Part shown: piece after piece, positions 41,341 to 48,218 of the stretch | Layout of the letters: each line of letters begins with the position of its first letter | Numbering within the stretch: position 1 is the stretch's first letter | DNA from: a virus | Strand: one strand, 5' to 3' | Virus record (IMG/VR): IMGVR_UViG_3300045972_000138 | Location: 62,001-126,000 of that record | Length of the DNA: 64,000 nt | Notes under the pieces: generated by a model | What the model saw: only the letters and a program-made list of their open reading frames with translations | The model's database searches: none | What the model was told of the DNA's origin: nothing | Translations under genes and position numbers: made by a program

Positions 41341-41674
41341 GGCAATGCCAAAGAAAGTGTTAGTTACAGACTTAGAGCGTGGGTCGCGTATTGTTAAGGG
41401 AATTATTATTCCGGATGACAATGGTAAGAGTGAAGGTATTCGCCCACGCTGGGGTCGCGTATTCTCCATTGGCGAAGGCGTAATGGATATTCAAGAAGGT
41501 CAATGGATTCTTATTGAGAATGGCCGTTGGACTCGTATGCTTAAAGTACGACAAGAAGACGGATCTTACATTCAGTTGTGGGGCGTGGAATATCCTCAAT
41601 CTGTTATGTTAGTATCCGATACAGATCCGGAAACAGAAATTTTCTCAGAACATACAACAACACACGCATTCTAA
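41330..41674 (+). CDS. GroES/gp31-like co-chaperonin
   Basis: The start is ATG at 41330, overlapping the previous stop; an earlier in-frame start at 41270 lies deep inside that gene. 114 aa. KKVLVTDLERGSRIVKGIIIPDDN resembles the GroES opening (V-L-V, G-G-I-I-L-P-D), followed by a mobile-loop-like insert, then WGRVFSIGEGVMDIQEGQWILIENGRW, matching G-x-V-x-x-V-G-x-G and the G-D-x-V-L-F strand. T4 gp31 plays this role in capsid folding with host GroEL. It is directly upstream of the clamp loader. Confidence 0.62.
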   Translation: MQVKAMPKKVLVTDLERGSRIVKGIIIPDDNGKSEGIRPRWGRVFSIGEGVMDIQEGQWILIENGRWTRMLKVRQEDGSYIQLWGVEYPQSVMLVSDTDPETEIFSEHTTTHAF

Positions 41675-41686
41675 GAAAGAATTATA

Positions 41687-42628
41687 ATGAAGCAACTCTG
41701 GACTGAAAAGTACAGGCCTAAGGGCATTGACGGTTATGTATTTAAAGATACAAAACAACGTAAGCAAATTGATCAGTGGATTACCCAAAAGGCATTACCG
41801 CATATGTTGTTATCGGGTGCGCCTGGAACAGGAAAGTCAACACTAATTAAAGTCCTACTACACGAACTTGGTATTGATCCATTTGACGTGTTAGAAGTAA
41901 ATGCATCAAGGGATAACGGTGTCGACTTTATTCGCGACACTGTTACTAAGTTTTCGGAAACTATGGGTGTAGGCGATATGCGCTATATCTTCTTAGACGA
42001 AGCAGACGGGTTGTCCCCTGCAGCACAAGGAGTATTGCGCGGGACGATGGAAAAATACGCGAATTCCGTGCGATTTTTGCTCACTTGCAACTACCCGCAC
42101 AAAGTTATACCTGCTATTAAGTCACGCTGCGAAACCGGCAGAATGCACATCGAAAAGCTAGATACTAGCGAATTCTATATGCGTTTAATTGATATCTTAA
42201 CCAAAGAAAGTGTAGAGATTGATGCGGATGCATTAGAATCTATTGTTGGTTCAACATATCCGGATTTACGCAGAGGGATTAGCATGATCCAAGCTAATTC
42301 GTTTGGTGGCAAGTTATCATTGCCTGACGAAGGAAGTGAAGTAGTAGCAGACTATAAGATTGATATGGTCGCACTTTTTAGATCTAAAAAGTATACTGAG
42401 GCTAGAAAGCTAATTTGCACACAAGTACAACAAGACGAGTATGAAGACATATTCCGCTTTATGTATCAGAATTTAGAAATCTGGGCAGATGGTGATCAGA
42501 ATAAAGAAGACCAGGCAATTATTGTTATCAGGGACGGCCTTGTTAATGATAACCAATGCTCTGATAGAGAAATAAATCTCAGTGCGACATTTGTAGAATT
42601 AGAACAAGTAGCGAAAGGTATTAATTAA
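41687..42628 (+). CDS. Clamp-loader ATPase, gp44/RFC-small-like
   Basis: 313 aa AAA+ protein. WTEKYRPKGIDGYV at the N-terminus, Walker A GAPGTGKST (44-52), Walker B YIFLDEAD, sensor-1 LTCNYPHKVIPAIKSRC containing the SRC arginine finger. T4 gp44 loads the sliding clamp for replication, and the clamp also activates late transcription at TATAAATA-type promoters, which fits the many late octamers here. No gp62 or clamp gene is seen beside it. Confidence 0.92.
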   Translation: MKQLWTEKYRPKGIDGYVFKDTKQRKQIDQWITQKALPHMLLSGAPGTGKSTLIKVLLHELGIDPFDVLEVNASRDNGVDFIRDTVTKFSETMGVGDMRYIFLDEADGLSPAAQGVLRGTMEKYANSVRFLLTCNYPHKVIPAIKSRCETGRMHIEKLDTSEFYMRLIDILTKESVEIDADALESIVGSTYPDLRRGISMIQANSFGGKLSLPDEGSEVVADYKIDMVALFRSKKYTEARKLICTQVQQDEYEDIFRFMYQNLEIWADGDQNKEDQAIIVIRDGLVNDNQCSDREINLSATFVELEQVAKGIN

Positions 42629-43015
42629 ATGAAAAAAGAAACTGTATACATTGTCTTGACGCATAAACACGTTTTGAAGACTCCTGGCAAAAAAAATATT
42701 AAGCCAGTGTGGGATATTTCGGAAAAGGTTGAGTTTGTAAATCAACTACGTAATCGACATCTTACCGAATCTACAGCTATTGCGGATTATACCAATAGAA
42801 AGCTAATTAGTGGATCACGTATTAAAATGGAATCGTATGAGCAATTTGATTCGTATGTTCGTAAGAAATATGAAAAAGAAATGCGCGAATTGGATAGTGC
42901 ATACGTTGGATTACAAGTCACAGAACCTGTTGTCGTAAATGACACCGAAGTGTTTGCTGACCAATTTGGTAATGTGCGTGCAAGAACAGTATTTGATAAA
43001 CCAGAAACGGTATGA
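42629..43015 (+). CDS. Hypothetical protein, 128 aa
   Basis: It starts directly after the clamp-loader stop, where T4 has gp62, but it is shorter and I see no gp62 features. Basic N-terminal half (VYIVLTHKHVLKTPGKKNIKPVW), then charged helices (YEQFDSYVRKKYEKEMRELD) and an acidic C-terminus. It overlaps the HAD gene by 4 nt. A divergent clamp-loader partner is possible but not shown. Confidence 0.55.
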   Translation: MKKETVYIVLTHKHVLKTPGKKNIKPVWDISEKVEFVNQLRNRHLTESTAIADYTNRKLISGSRIKMESYEQFDSYVRKKYEKEMRELDSAYVGLQVTEPVVVNDTEVFADQFGNVRARTVFDKPETV

Positions 43016-43599
43016 AAAAATTAAAGAACATTATCCTATCAGACGCCGATGGCGTCTTGTTAGATTGGGAATGGGCATTTAGTGTATGGATGCAACAGCG
43101 CGGATTTACACACGCCGAAGGCCATAAGAAGACCTATATGTTGCATCATCACTACAACGACCTAACGCCAGGCGAAGCAAAACGCTCCATTAAACTATTC
43201 AACGAATCTGCTGCAATTGGTTTCTTACCTGCATTGCGCGATAGTATGTTTTATGTTAAGCGCCTGTACGAAGAACATGGATACAGAATTCGTGTTATCA
43301 CTAGTTTGTCGCTAGATGAAAATGCCGGTAAGTTACGCGAAATGAACTTACATAAGTTATTCGGCGATGCTATCGAAAAAGTTATCTGTCTTGAAACAGG
43401 TGCAGACAAAGATGAAGCACTAGCACCGTATAAAAACACAGGAATGTGGTGGATAGAAGACAAGCCAGAAAACGCCGATGCAGGACATAATATAGGGTTA
43501 AATAGTATATTAGTTGAGCACGGTCATAACATGGATCACGAAGCATCGTATCCAATTGTTAAGAACTGGAAAGAAATCTACGATATTATAACAAAATGA
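43012..43599 (+). CDS. HAD-family phosphatase, 5'-nucleotidase-like
   Basis: 195 aa. The HAD nucleophile motif is SDADGVLLDW (D11, D13), followed by the ITSLS threonine/serine motif and WWIEDKPENADAG as the acidic motif. The cap helix arrangement resembles 5'(3')-deoxyribonucleotidases. It would remove phosphate from (deoxy)nucleoside monophosphates. It overlaps both neighbours by 4 nt in an operon with the clamp loader. Confidence 0.8.
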   Translation: MKKLKNIILSDADGVLLDWEWAFSVWMQQRGFTHAEGHKKTYMLHHHYNDLTPGEAKRSIKLFNESAAIGFLPALRDSMFYVKRLYEEHGYRIRVITSLSLDENAGKLREMNLHKLFGDAIEKVICLETGADKDEALAPYKNTGMWWIEDKPENADAGHNIGLNSILVEHGHNMDHEASYPIVKNWKEIYDIITK

Positions 43600-44222
43600 C
43601 AAAACGGATACTTGTATTAGGATTACCCGGGTCGGGCAAAACAACGTTCAGTCAAGAATTAGTCAAACGGCTAATGCTTAAACACACGATTGCGTGGTAT
43701 AATGCTGATGCTGTACGCAAAGAACACGATGATTGGGATTTCAGTCCCGAAGGTCGGATGCGTCAAGTTAAACGTATGCGCGATATGGCTGATTCTGCAG
43801 GTACCGATTTTGCTATATGCGACTTTGTATGCCCTACCGATGAATACAGAGCAGTGTTTGATGCAGATATAACAATCTGGATGAATACAATCGAAGAGGG
43901 TCGGTTTGCAGATACAAATAAAGCATTTGTACCACCTACTAAATTTGATTATGCTGTAACAAAGTGGGCGTATAACGATATTGTACTTACCGCGGTAATA
44001 AAAGATCACAGTTTCAGTAAAAAAGAATCGCATTTACGAAGCATCGTAAAAGCATTAAGCTGGCGTGTGTGTGGTACACTAGATACAATTGTTATAAGTT
44101 TCTTTATAACAGGTCAAATTCATACTGCTATCGCAATTGGTGGTTTAGAAGTTATTACCAAGATTGCGTGGTATTGGTTGCACGAGCGACTTTGGCAAAA
44201 AATTAAATGGGGCACTAAGTAG
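43596..44222 (+). CDS. APS-kinase-like P-loop domain fused to a DUF2061 membrane domain
   Basis: 208 aa. N-terminal P-loop GLPGSGKT (9-16) and WYNADAVRKEHDDWDFSPEGRMRQ, matching adenylylsulfate kinase (CysC) substrate segments, followed by a short linker. The C-terminal ~60 residues (KESHLRSIVKALSWRVCGTLDT, then a span and YWLHERLW) are a DUF2061 two-helix membrane domain. So a kinase domain is tethered to the membrane. The same kind of fusion occurs in some marine and large phages; the phosphorylated substrate is not known. Last gene before the non-coding stretch. Confidence 0.82.
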   Translation: MTKRILVLGLPGSGKTTFSQELVKRLMLKHTIAWYNADAVRKEHDDWDFSPEGRMRQVKRMRDMADSAGTDFAICDFVCPTDEYRAVFDADITIWMNTIEEGRFADTNKAFVPPTKFDYAVTKWAYNDIVLTAVIKDHSFSKKESHLRSIVKALSWRVCGTLDTIVISFFITGQIHTAIAIGGLEVITKIAWYWLHERLWQKIKWGTK

Positions 44223-44760
44223 TCCTACAATAAGAAGATAAAGGTTGGTGCGCCAAGTTAATATTGCACTGAGACAAACTGCCTGATAGCAGTCAATACT
44301 CAAGCCGGCTAAAAAGTCGGTAATCCTGTGAGCTTCCATGGGGCCTGATGTTCCCGGTAGACATATTACCGATAAATCGTGCATTCTAGAATCTAGAAAA
44401 GACGTAGCATCATAAAAAATTATTAAGTTGCTGTCGGTAAGTGAATGTAAGGTATGCCCGACAGGCTGCGCTATAAGTGGTTGAAGACGAGTAGCATTAT
44501 GCAGTGACCGTAAAGAAGGCCCTACTATGACATCCGCAAGGATACAGTTGACATAATCAATCCGACACTGTTTAAAGTTATATTTCATCCTATATTGACG
44601 CTGTCAGTAAAAGTATGTGTTTAAATTCTGAGTCCCGAAACTCAGGTGTTAAACACATACCCTTTCTATATCTCTACCGTCAGTCTATGATTCTAGTCAA
44701 AAATATTATCTCAACTTATATCGCATATTCTGACACAATTTTACTATATTCTCTTAGATC
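44223..44760. ncRNA. Structured non-coding stretch, possible ncRNA (~540 nt)
   Basis: No convincing ORF on either strand between two convergent genes. Many local stems can be read: ACTGC/GCAGT near 44279-44294, CCGGCT-AAAA-AGTCGG near 44315, CGGTA/TACCG near 44355, TTCTAGA/TCTAGAA near 44383-44400, CTGTCGG/CCGACAG near 44432-44465, and the long hairpin listed separately at 44613-44660. A TTGACA with a poor -10 is at 44548 on plus. In a genome where genes overlap by 1-11 nt, 540 nt of stem-rich DNA is exceptional. I could not match tmRNA, RNase P, 6S or tRNA features. Strand is undecided. Confidence 0.45.
44613..44660. repeat. Long near-perfect inverted repeat (hairpin)
   Basis: Outer arms of 12 bp (44613-44624 and 44649-44660, GTATGTGTTTAA and its complement) and inner arms of 6 bp (CTGAGT 44628-44633, ACTCAG 44640-44645) closed by a CCCGAA loop. 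A 3-nt asymmetry lies between the inner and outer stem on each side. A strong RNA structure with no following T-run; part of the non-coding stretch. Confidence 0.85.
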
Positions 44761-44762
44761 AT

Positions 44763-44822
44763 AAAAAAAGCTTACTTACATCTCTGCAAGTAAGCTCTAC
44801 AATATCTCTAAGAGATATTACA
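44763..44822 (-). terminator. Terminator pair for phoH (minus strand)
   Basis: On the minus strand, AATATCTC/GAGATATT (44801-44819) directly follows the phoH end, then GCTTACTT/AAGTAAGC (44770-44777 and 44788-44795) is followed by TTTTTTT. The second hairpin is a typical intrinsic terminator. Confidence 0.82.
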
Positions 44823-44830
44823 TACTCTCT

Positions 44831-45679
44831 TTAATCTTCTTCTCCATAGATCTCTAAGACATCTGCAACTAATGGATCACGTTCGATATGTTCTCTGCCA
44901 AATTTGCATACTTGCATAGAATCTTTGCGATATCCCACTAATCTCTCTAAGAAGTCTTTAAGACCATTCTGCGAGAATCCACGATCATGTTGCTTTAAGT
45001 CTCCGGTTAAAACCATAGAGCTATTCTCGCCGATACGTGTCAATAACATCTTCATCTGATCAGGTGTAGCATTCTGCATTTCATCAGCAATGATGTAAGC
45101 ATTCTTGAATGTACGACCGCGCATGAAGCCTAACGGTGCAATTTCAATTGTACCATCTTCTAGCATTCGTGCGGTTTCTTGTAATCCATAATATTCTTCG
45201 AATACGTCAAATATAGGGCGAGTCCACGGCTCCATTTTTTCATTCAAAGTGCCTGGCAAAAATCCGTGTTTTTCGTCAACACTTACTGCCGGGCGGGTTA
45301 AAATAATCTTCGTAACCTCTTGCGAGCGAAGGGCTTGTATAGCTCTTAATACAGCTAAAAGTGTCTTACCGGTACCTGCAGGTCCGACTGCGAATACCAT
45401 GCGTTTTTCCAATAGTGCTTCTACATACGTCTCCTGGGCCGTATTACGTGGAAGTAATTCTACTTTTTTGTGATGTCTATTACCTAATCTAACTACAATG
45501 TCAGCTTTTGGTGCAGTTTGATTATGTGGTGTGGAACGGACTGGCGATACTTTGGCCATTTTACGATTTTTGCTCAAGGTTGTGCTCCTTAGTGTGATTA
45601 AATTTTCTGACGAGGGGGTACTTAGTGGAGCGAGTCCACTAACAGGAACTTCGATTGTTTTATCGAATGTATTTTGCAT
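44831..45679 (-). CDS. phoH: PhoH-like ATPase
   Basis: 282 aa from ATG 45679. Walker A GPAGTGKT, then TRPAVSVDEKHGFLPGTL, YIIADEMQNATPDQMK (Walker B) and TGDLKQHDRG, all PhoH hallmarks. PhoH is widespread in marine and large phages; its role is unsettled (RNA-linked ATPase/helicase). The first ~34 residues are not part of the usual domain. An in-frame TTG at 45577 has a perfect SD AAGGAG (45585-45590), giving 248 aa starting LSKNRKMAKV, so both starts are possible. The upstream ATG sits just behind a minus-strand late octamer without an SD. Confidence 0.92.
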   Translation of the reverse strand: MQNTFDKTIEVPVSGLAPLSTPSSENLITLRSTTLSKNRKMAKVSPVRSTPHNQTAPKADIVVRLGNRHHKKVELLPRNTAQETYVEALLEKRMVFAVGPAGTGKTLLAVLRAIQALRSQEVTKIILTRPAVSVDEKHGFLPGTLNEKMEPWTRPIFDVFEEYYGLQETARMLEDGTIEIAPLGFMRGRTFKNAYIIADEMQNATPDQMKMLLTRIGENSSMVLTGDLKQHDRGFSQNGLKDFLERLVGYRKDSMQVCKFGREHIERDPLVADVLEIYGEED

Positions 45680-45686
45680 ACAAGGA

Positions 45687-45694
45687 TATTTATC
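45687..45694 (-). promoter_or_regulatory. Late octamer at the phoH start (minus strand)
   Basis: GATAAATA on minus; predicted start near 45681, two bases before the ATG at 45679, thus nearly leaderless for the long form. Confidence 0.5.
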
Positions 45695-45761
45695 GTATTA
45701 TCGGCCAATGTTCATATTTTAACACCTAAAATCCGAAACAAAGTAAATCTTCATTTACATT

Positions 45762-45769
45762 GATAAATA
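45762..45769 (+). promoter_or_regulatory. Late octamer for the 45788 operon
   Basis: GATAAATA; predicted start near 45775, a 13-nt leader with SD GAGG. Divergent from the phoH octamer 70 nt away. Confidence 0.6.
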
Positions 45770-45787
45770 CTAAAAACGAGGATAACA

Positions 45788-46396
45788 ATGTCGACAGATC
45801 TTGATAGTATTAAAAAGACTTTAGTGAGTATTTCTAAGGGTAACAATATCCTTGATACTTTGCTTGAGTTTGAGCGCACATTAGACAATGCAGAGATTTT
45901 TGCATACAAGAACTGGATTCTTGGCGAATTAGTGGAAGGTCCTATTATCAGTAGGTACTGGTATAAGACTGTATGGATGTATCCATATGCTATGATGCCC
46001 GATCCTGATGCAGGATTACGCCTAACTAAACTTGGTGCTAAAGTTAACTTTAGAAAAGGCACATTCAAGAAGCCTGTTAAAGTACACGGCCCCGAAGATT
46101 GGCAAAATCCAGAGTCTAAAAAAGCCAAAATGGCAGAACACGAAATATGGTTGGTTACTATTGACATGCCGTTAAAGTATATCAATCACGGTTTAGACGA
46201 ACTTGATGATATCATTGCACAAGACATTGAAGAAACTAATGCTGCACTTGCCGATGCGTATGAAGAAATGCCAGAGCAAGATATGGGCATGGACCAAACT
46301 GGTATGGATCAAGGCGGAATGGGCGGTGACATGGGTAGTATGGATATGTCTGGTGGAGCAGGTGGTCAAGATATGCAACAAGGTGGACCACAATGA
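45788..46396 (+). CDS. Hypothetical protein with Met/Gly/Gln-rich tail, 202 aa
   Basis: The first ~140 residues are a folded domain (NWILGELVEGPIISRYWYKTVWMYPYAMMPDPDAGLRL, then MAEHEIWLVTIDMPLKY); the last ~45 residues are a low-complexity Met-Asp-Gly-Gln tail. Late octamer upstream. It overlaps the next gene by 4 nt; the two are likely to be partners, possibly structural. No known family. Confidence 0.65.
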   Translation: MSTDLDSIKKTLVSISKGNNILDTLLEFERTLDNAEIFAYKNWILGELVEGPIISRYWYKTVWMYPYAMMPDPDAGLRLTKLGAKVNFRKGTFKKPVKVHGPEDWQNPESKKAKMAEHEIWLVTIDMPLKYINHGLDELDDIIAQDIEETNAALADAYEEMPEQDMGMDQTGMDQGGMGGDMGSMDMSGGAGGQDMQQGGPQ

Positions 46397-47145
46397 GCCT
46401 AAAGAACGAAGATCTTAAAGGTACTATATTACCTGCTGTATCTATAGACGAATTCGAGCCAAAATCCGGCGACAATGACAGCATTATTGTTGTTGCATTT
46501 TACCTTACAGACAAAGACCCCGCAGATGATCTTAATACGTTTATTCAACGTGGCGTAGTAGATGTACTTGATACCGAAGTAAGTCCAAATACAGACGACG
46601 ATGGCAGATATCTTGTATTCGTTGAAATGTCAAGGGATGAGTCATTCCCGGAAAAATTCAAGGCCTTGTTACGTGATGTAAAAAATGTGGCAGGCAAGAC
46701 AGATTGGAAGGTAAGAACATATCTATCCGACGGTAATGAATTTTCTCCAGAAGATCCAGAATTATATAGTCACGTTATTGTTGACCCAGAAGAAAATATT
46801 ACCAAGGATGAGTTTATGAAAGAATCGTTAGAAGAAAATGTAAAATCATTCTTAAAAGATGCACATATTATGTACTGGAATTTTGAAGGCAATAATATGA
46901 CATTGGGTACAGGTTCGAGGAAGATTATTGCAGAAGTTATCGACGTCGGCGATTACGATACAGTTATTGGTCGTAACCTATTAGGCGAATCCGCATTCAA
47001 ATTGACAAACCGCCCAATAGAAGCTACAGTACTTACAGGCATGTTAGGTGTTTATGATGTTATGCCAATTGACAATTATCTATGCGTTGGTAAAGACGAT
47101 AAAGTTATGTTGTTAAAGAACACCGAAATTAAATACAGAGGATAA
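46393..47145 (+). CDS. Hypothetical protein, 250 aa
   Basis: Acidic protein with an N-terminal domain (TILPAVSIDEFEPKSGDNDSIIVVAFYL), a central helix region (FMKESLEENVKSFLKDAHI) and a C-terminal beta domain (VIGRNLLGESAFKLTNRPIEA). Transcribed with the preceding gene from a late octamer, so a virion or assembly role is likely. Its last codons (TACAGAGG) carry the SD for the IF-1 gene. Confidence 0.62.
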   Translation: MSLKNEDLKGTILPAVSIDEFEPKSGDNDSIIVVAFYLTDKDPADDLNTFIQRGVVDVLDTEVSPNTDDDGRYLVFVEMSRDESFPEKFKALLRDVKNVAGKTDWKVRTYLSDGNEFSPEDPELYSHVIVDPEENITKDEFMKESLEENVKSFLKDAHIMYWNFEGNNMTLGTGSRKIIAEVIDVGDYDTVIGRNLLGESAFKLTNRPIEATVLTGMLGVYDVMPIDNYLCVGKDDKVMLLKNTEIKYRG

Positions 47146-47148
47146 AAC

Positions 47149-47364
47149 TTGGCTAAAGATGATGTGATAGTTACAAGAGGACGCATTACTGATGCAAGTC
47201 CTGGTGCCCGATTCAAAGTTACACTAGATAATGGGCATATTATGAATGCAGTAGTAAGCGGCAAAATCCGCAAAAACAATATTCAAATCATTTTGGATGA
47301 CGTAGTAGAAATTGAAATGAGCCCATATGATATGAATCTGGGCCGAATTATTTACAGATTGTAA
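47149..47364 (+). CDS. infA: Translation initiation factor IF-1
   Basis: 71 aa, the exact bacterial IF-1 size, from a TTG start with SD GAGGAT. The family pattern is clear: MAKDD, VIVTRGRITDASPGARFKVTLDNGH, then ISGK-like VSGKIRKNNIQIILDDVVEIEMSPYDMNLGRIIYR, matching E. coli IF-1 'LENGHVV', 'SGKMRKNYIRI' and 'LTPYDLSKGRI'. IF-1 fills the ribosomal A site during initiation. With bS21 at 21887 the phage carries two small factors acting on 30S initiation. Transcription appears late (operon from 45762). Confidence 0.94.
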   Translation: MAKDDVIVTRGRITDASPGARFKVTLDNGHIMNAVVSGKIRKNNIQIILDDVVEIEMSPYDMNLGRIIYRL

Positions 47365-47376
47365 AGAAAGCTTAAC

Positions 47377-48210
47377 ATGAGCAAACGGGATTACTACGAG
47401 ATTCTCGGCGTTGCTAAAGGTGCATCCGAAGATGACATCAAAAAAGCCTATCGTAAACTTGCGATGAAATTTCACCCAGACCGAGTTGCTGAAGGTGATA
47501 AGGCTGCTGCCGAGCTGCAATTCAAGGAAGCAAAAGAAGCATATGAGTGTTTAAGTGAACCTCAGAAACGTGCTGCATACGACCAACATGGTCACGCATC
47601 TACTGATCCAAACTTTGGTAGAGGTGGGTTTAATCCGGGCGGCGCAGGTGGTCAGTTCCATCATACAGTCGACATCAATGAAATATTTGGTAGTATGTTT
47701 GGCGGAAATCACCCGTTTGGTAATATGTTCAATCAAACACGGGCACAACAACAGCGCCACGCAATTAATATATCTTTAGAAGATGCATATATTGGCAAAC
47801 AATTAAAATTGCCAGGCGGTGCAACTATTAATATTCCAGCAGGTGTGCGCCATGGAACAAGATTTATTCACGATAATGCAATATACGATATAAATATTTT
47901 ACAGCACCCTAAATTTAAAAGATCAAATGACGATTTATTAGTTGATATCGAGATAACTGCAATTGAGGCAATGCTGAGTATTGATGTACAACTTGACCAT
48001 TTAGATAATGCTGTGTTACAATTTACTGTACCTGCCGGTATACAGACTGGTCAGGTTGTTAGATTGGGCAGCAAAGGTATGAAAAATCCCGAAACCGATA
48101 GGTCAGGTGATTTGATGATTAGAATTACCGTTACTACACCAAAAAATCTAACACCTGAACAAATTGCATTCTTAAAAACAATGCAGCCTCGTAGTATGTT
48201 GACAATTTAA
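47377..48210 (+). CDS. dnaJ: DnaJ/CbpA-type J-domain co-chaperone
   Basis: 277 aa. J domain at 1-70 with [32 protein letters not shown] (HPD present), then a Gly/Phe-rich linker ([32 protein letters not shown]) and a C-terminal substrate-binding domain ([30 protein letters not shown]). There is no zinc-finger domain, so it is the CbpA/type-B kind. It should stimulate host DnaK. It lies 8 nt before clpA. Confidence 0.93.
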   Translation: MSKRDYYEILGVAKGASEDDIKKAYRKLAMKFHPDRVAEGDKAAAELQFKEAKEAYECLSEPQKRAAYDQHGHASTDPNFGRGGFNPGGAGGQFHHTVDINEIFGSMFGGNHPFGNMFNQTRAQQQRHAINISLEDAYIGKQLKLPGGATINIPAGVRHGTRFIHDNAIYDINILQHPKFKRSNDDLLVDIEITAIEAMLSIDVQLDHLDNAVLQFTVPAGIQTGQVVRLGSKGMKNPETDRSGDLMIRITVTTPKNLTPEQIAFLKTMQPRSMLTI

Positions 48211-48218
48211 GGAATAAA

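Noticed and set aside
42629-43015. Call as clamp-loader small subunit gp62
   Set aside because: Only the position supports it; length and sequence do not show gp62 features.
44145-44588. 147-codon minus-strand ORF in the non-coding stretch
   Set aside because: It overlaps the APS-kinase gene by 78 nt, has no SD, and its composition (many Cys, Leu, Ser and rare codons) is not like its neighbours; the stems also argue for RNA or regulatory DNA.
44223-44760. tRNA or tmRNA genes in the non-coding stretch
   Set aside because: No GTTCRAN-type T-loop, no CCA-ready acceptor and no tmRNA end sequence could be found.
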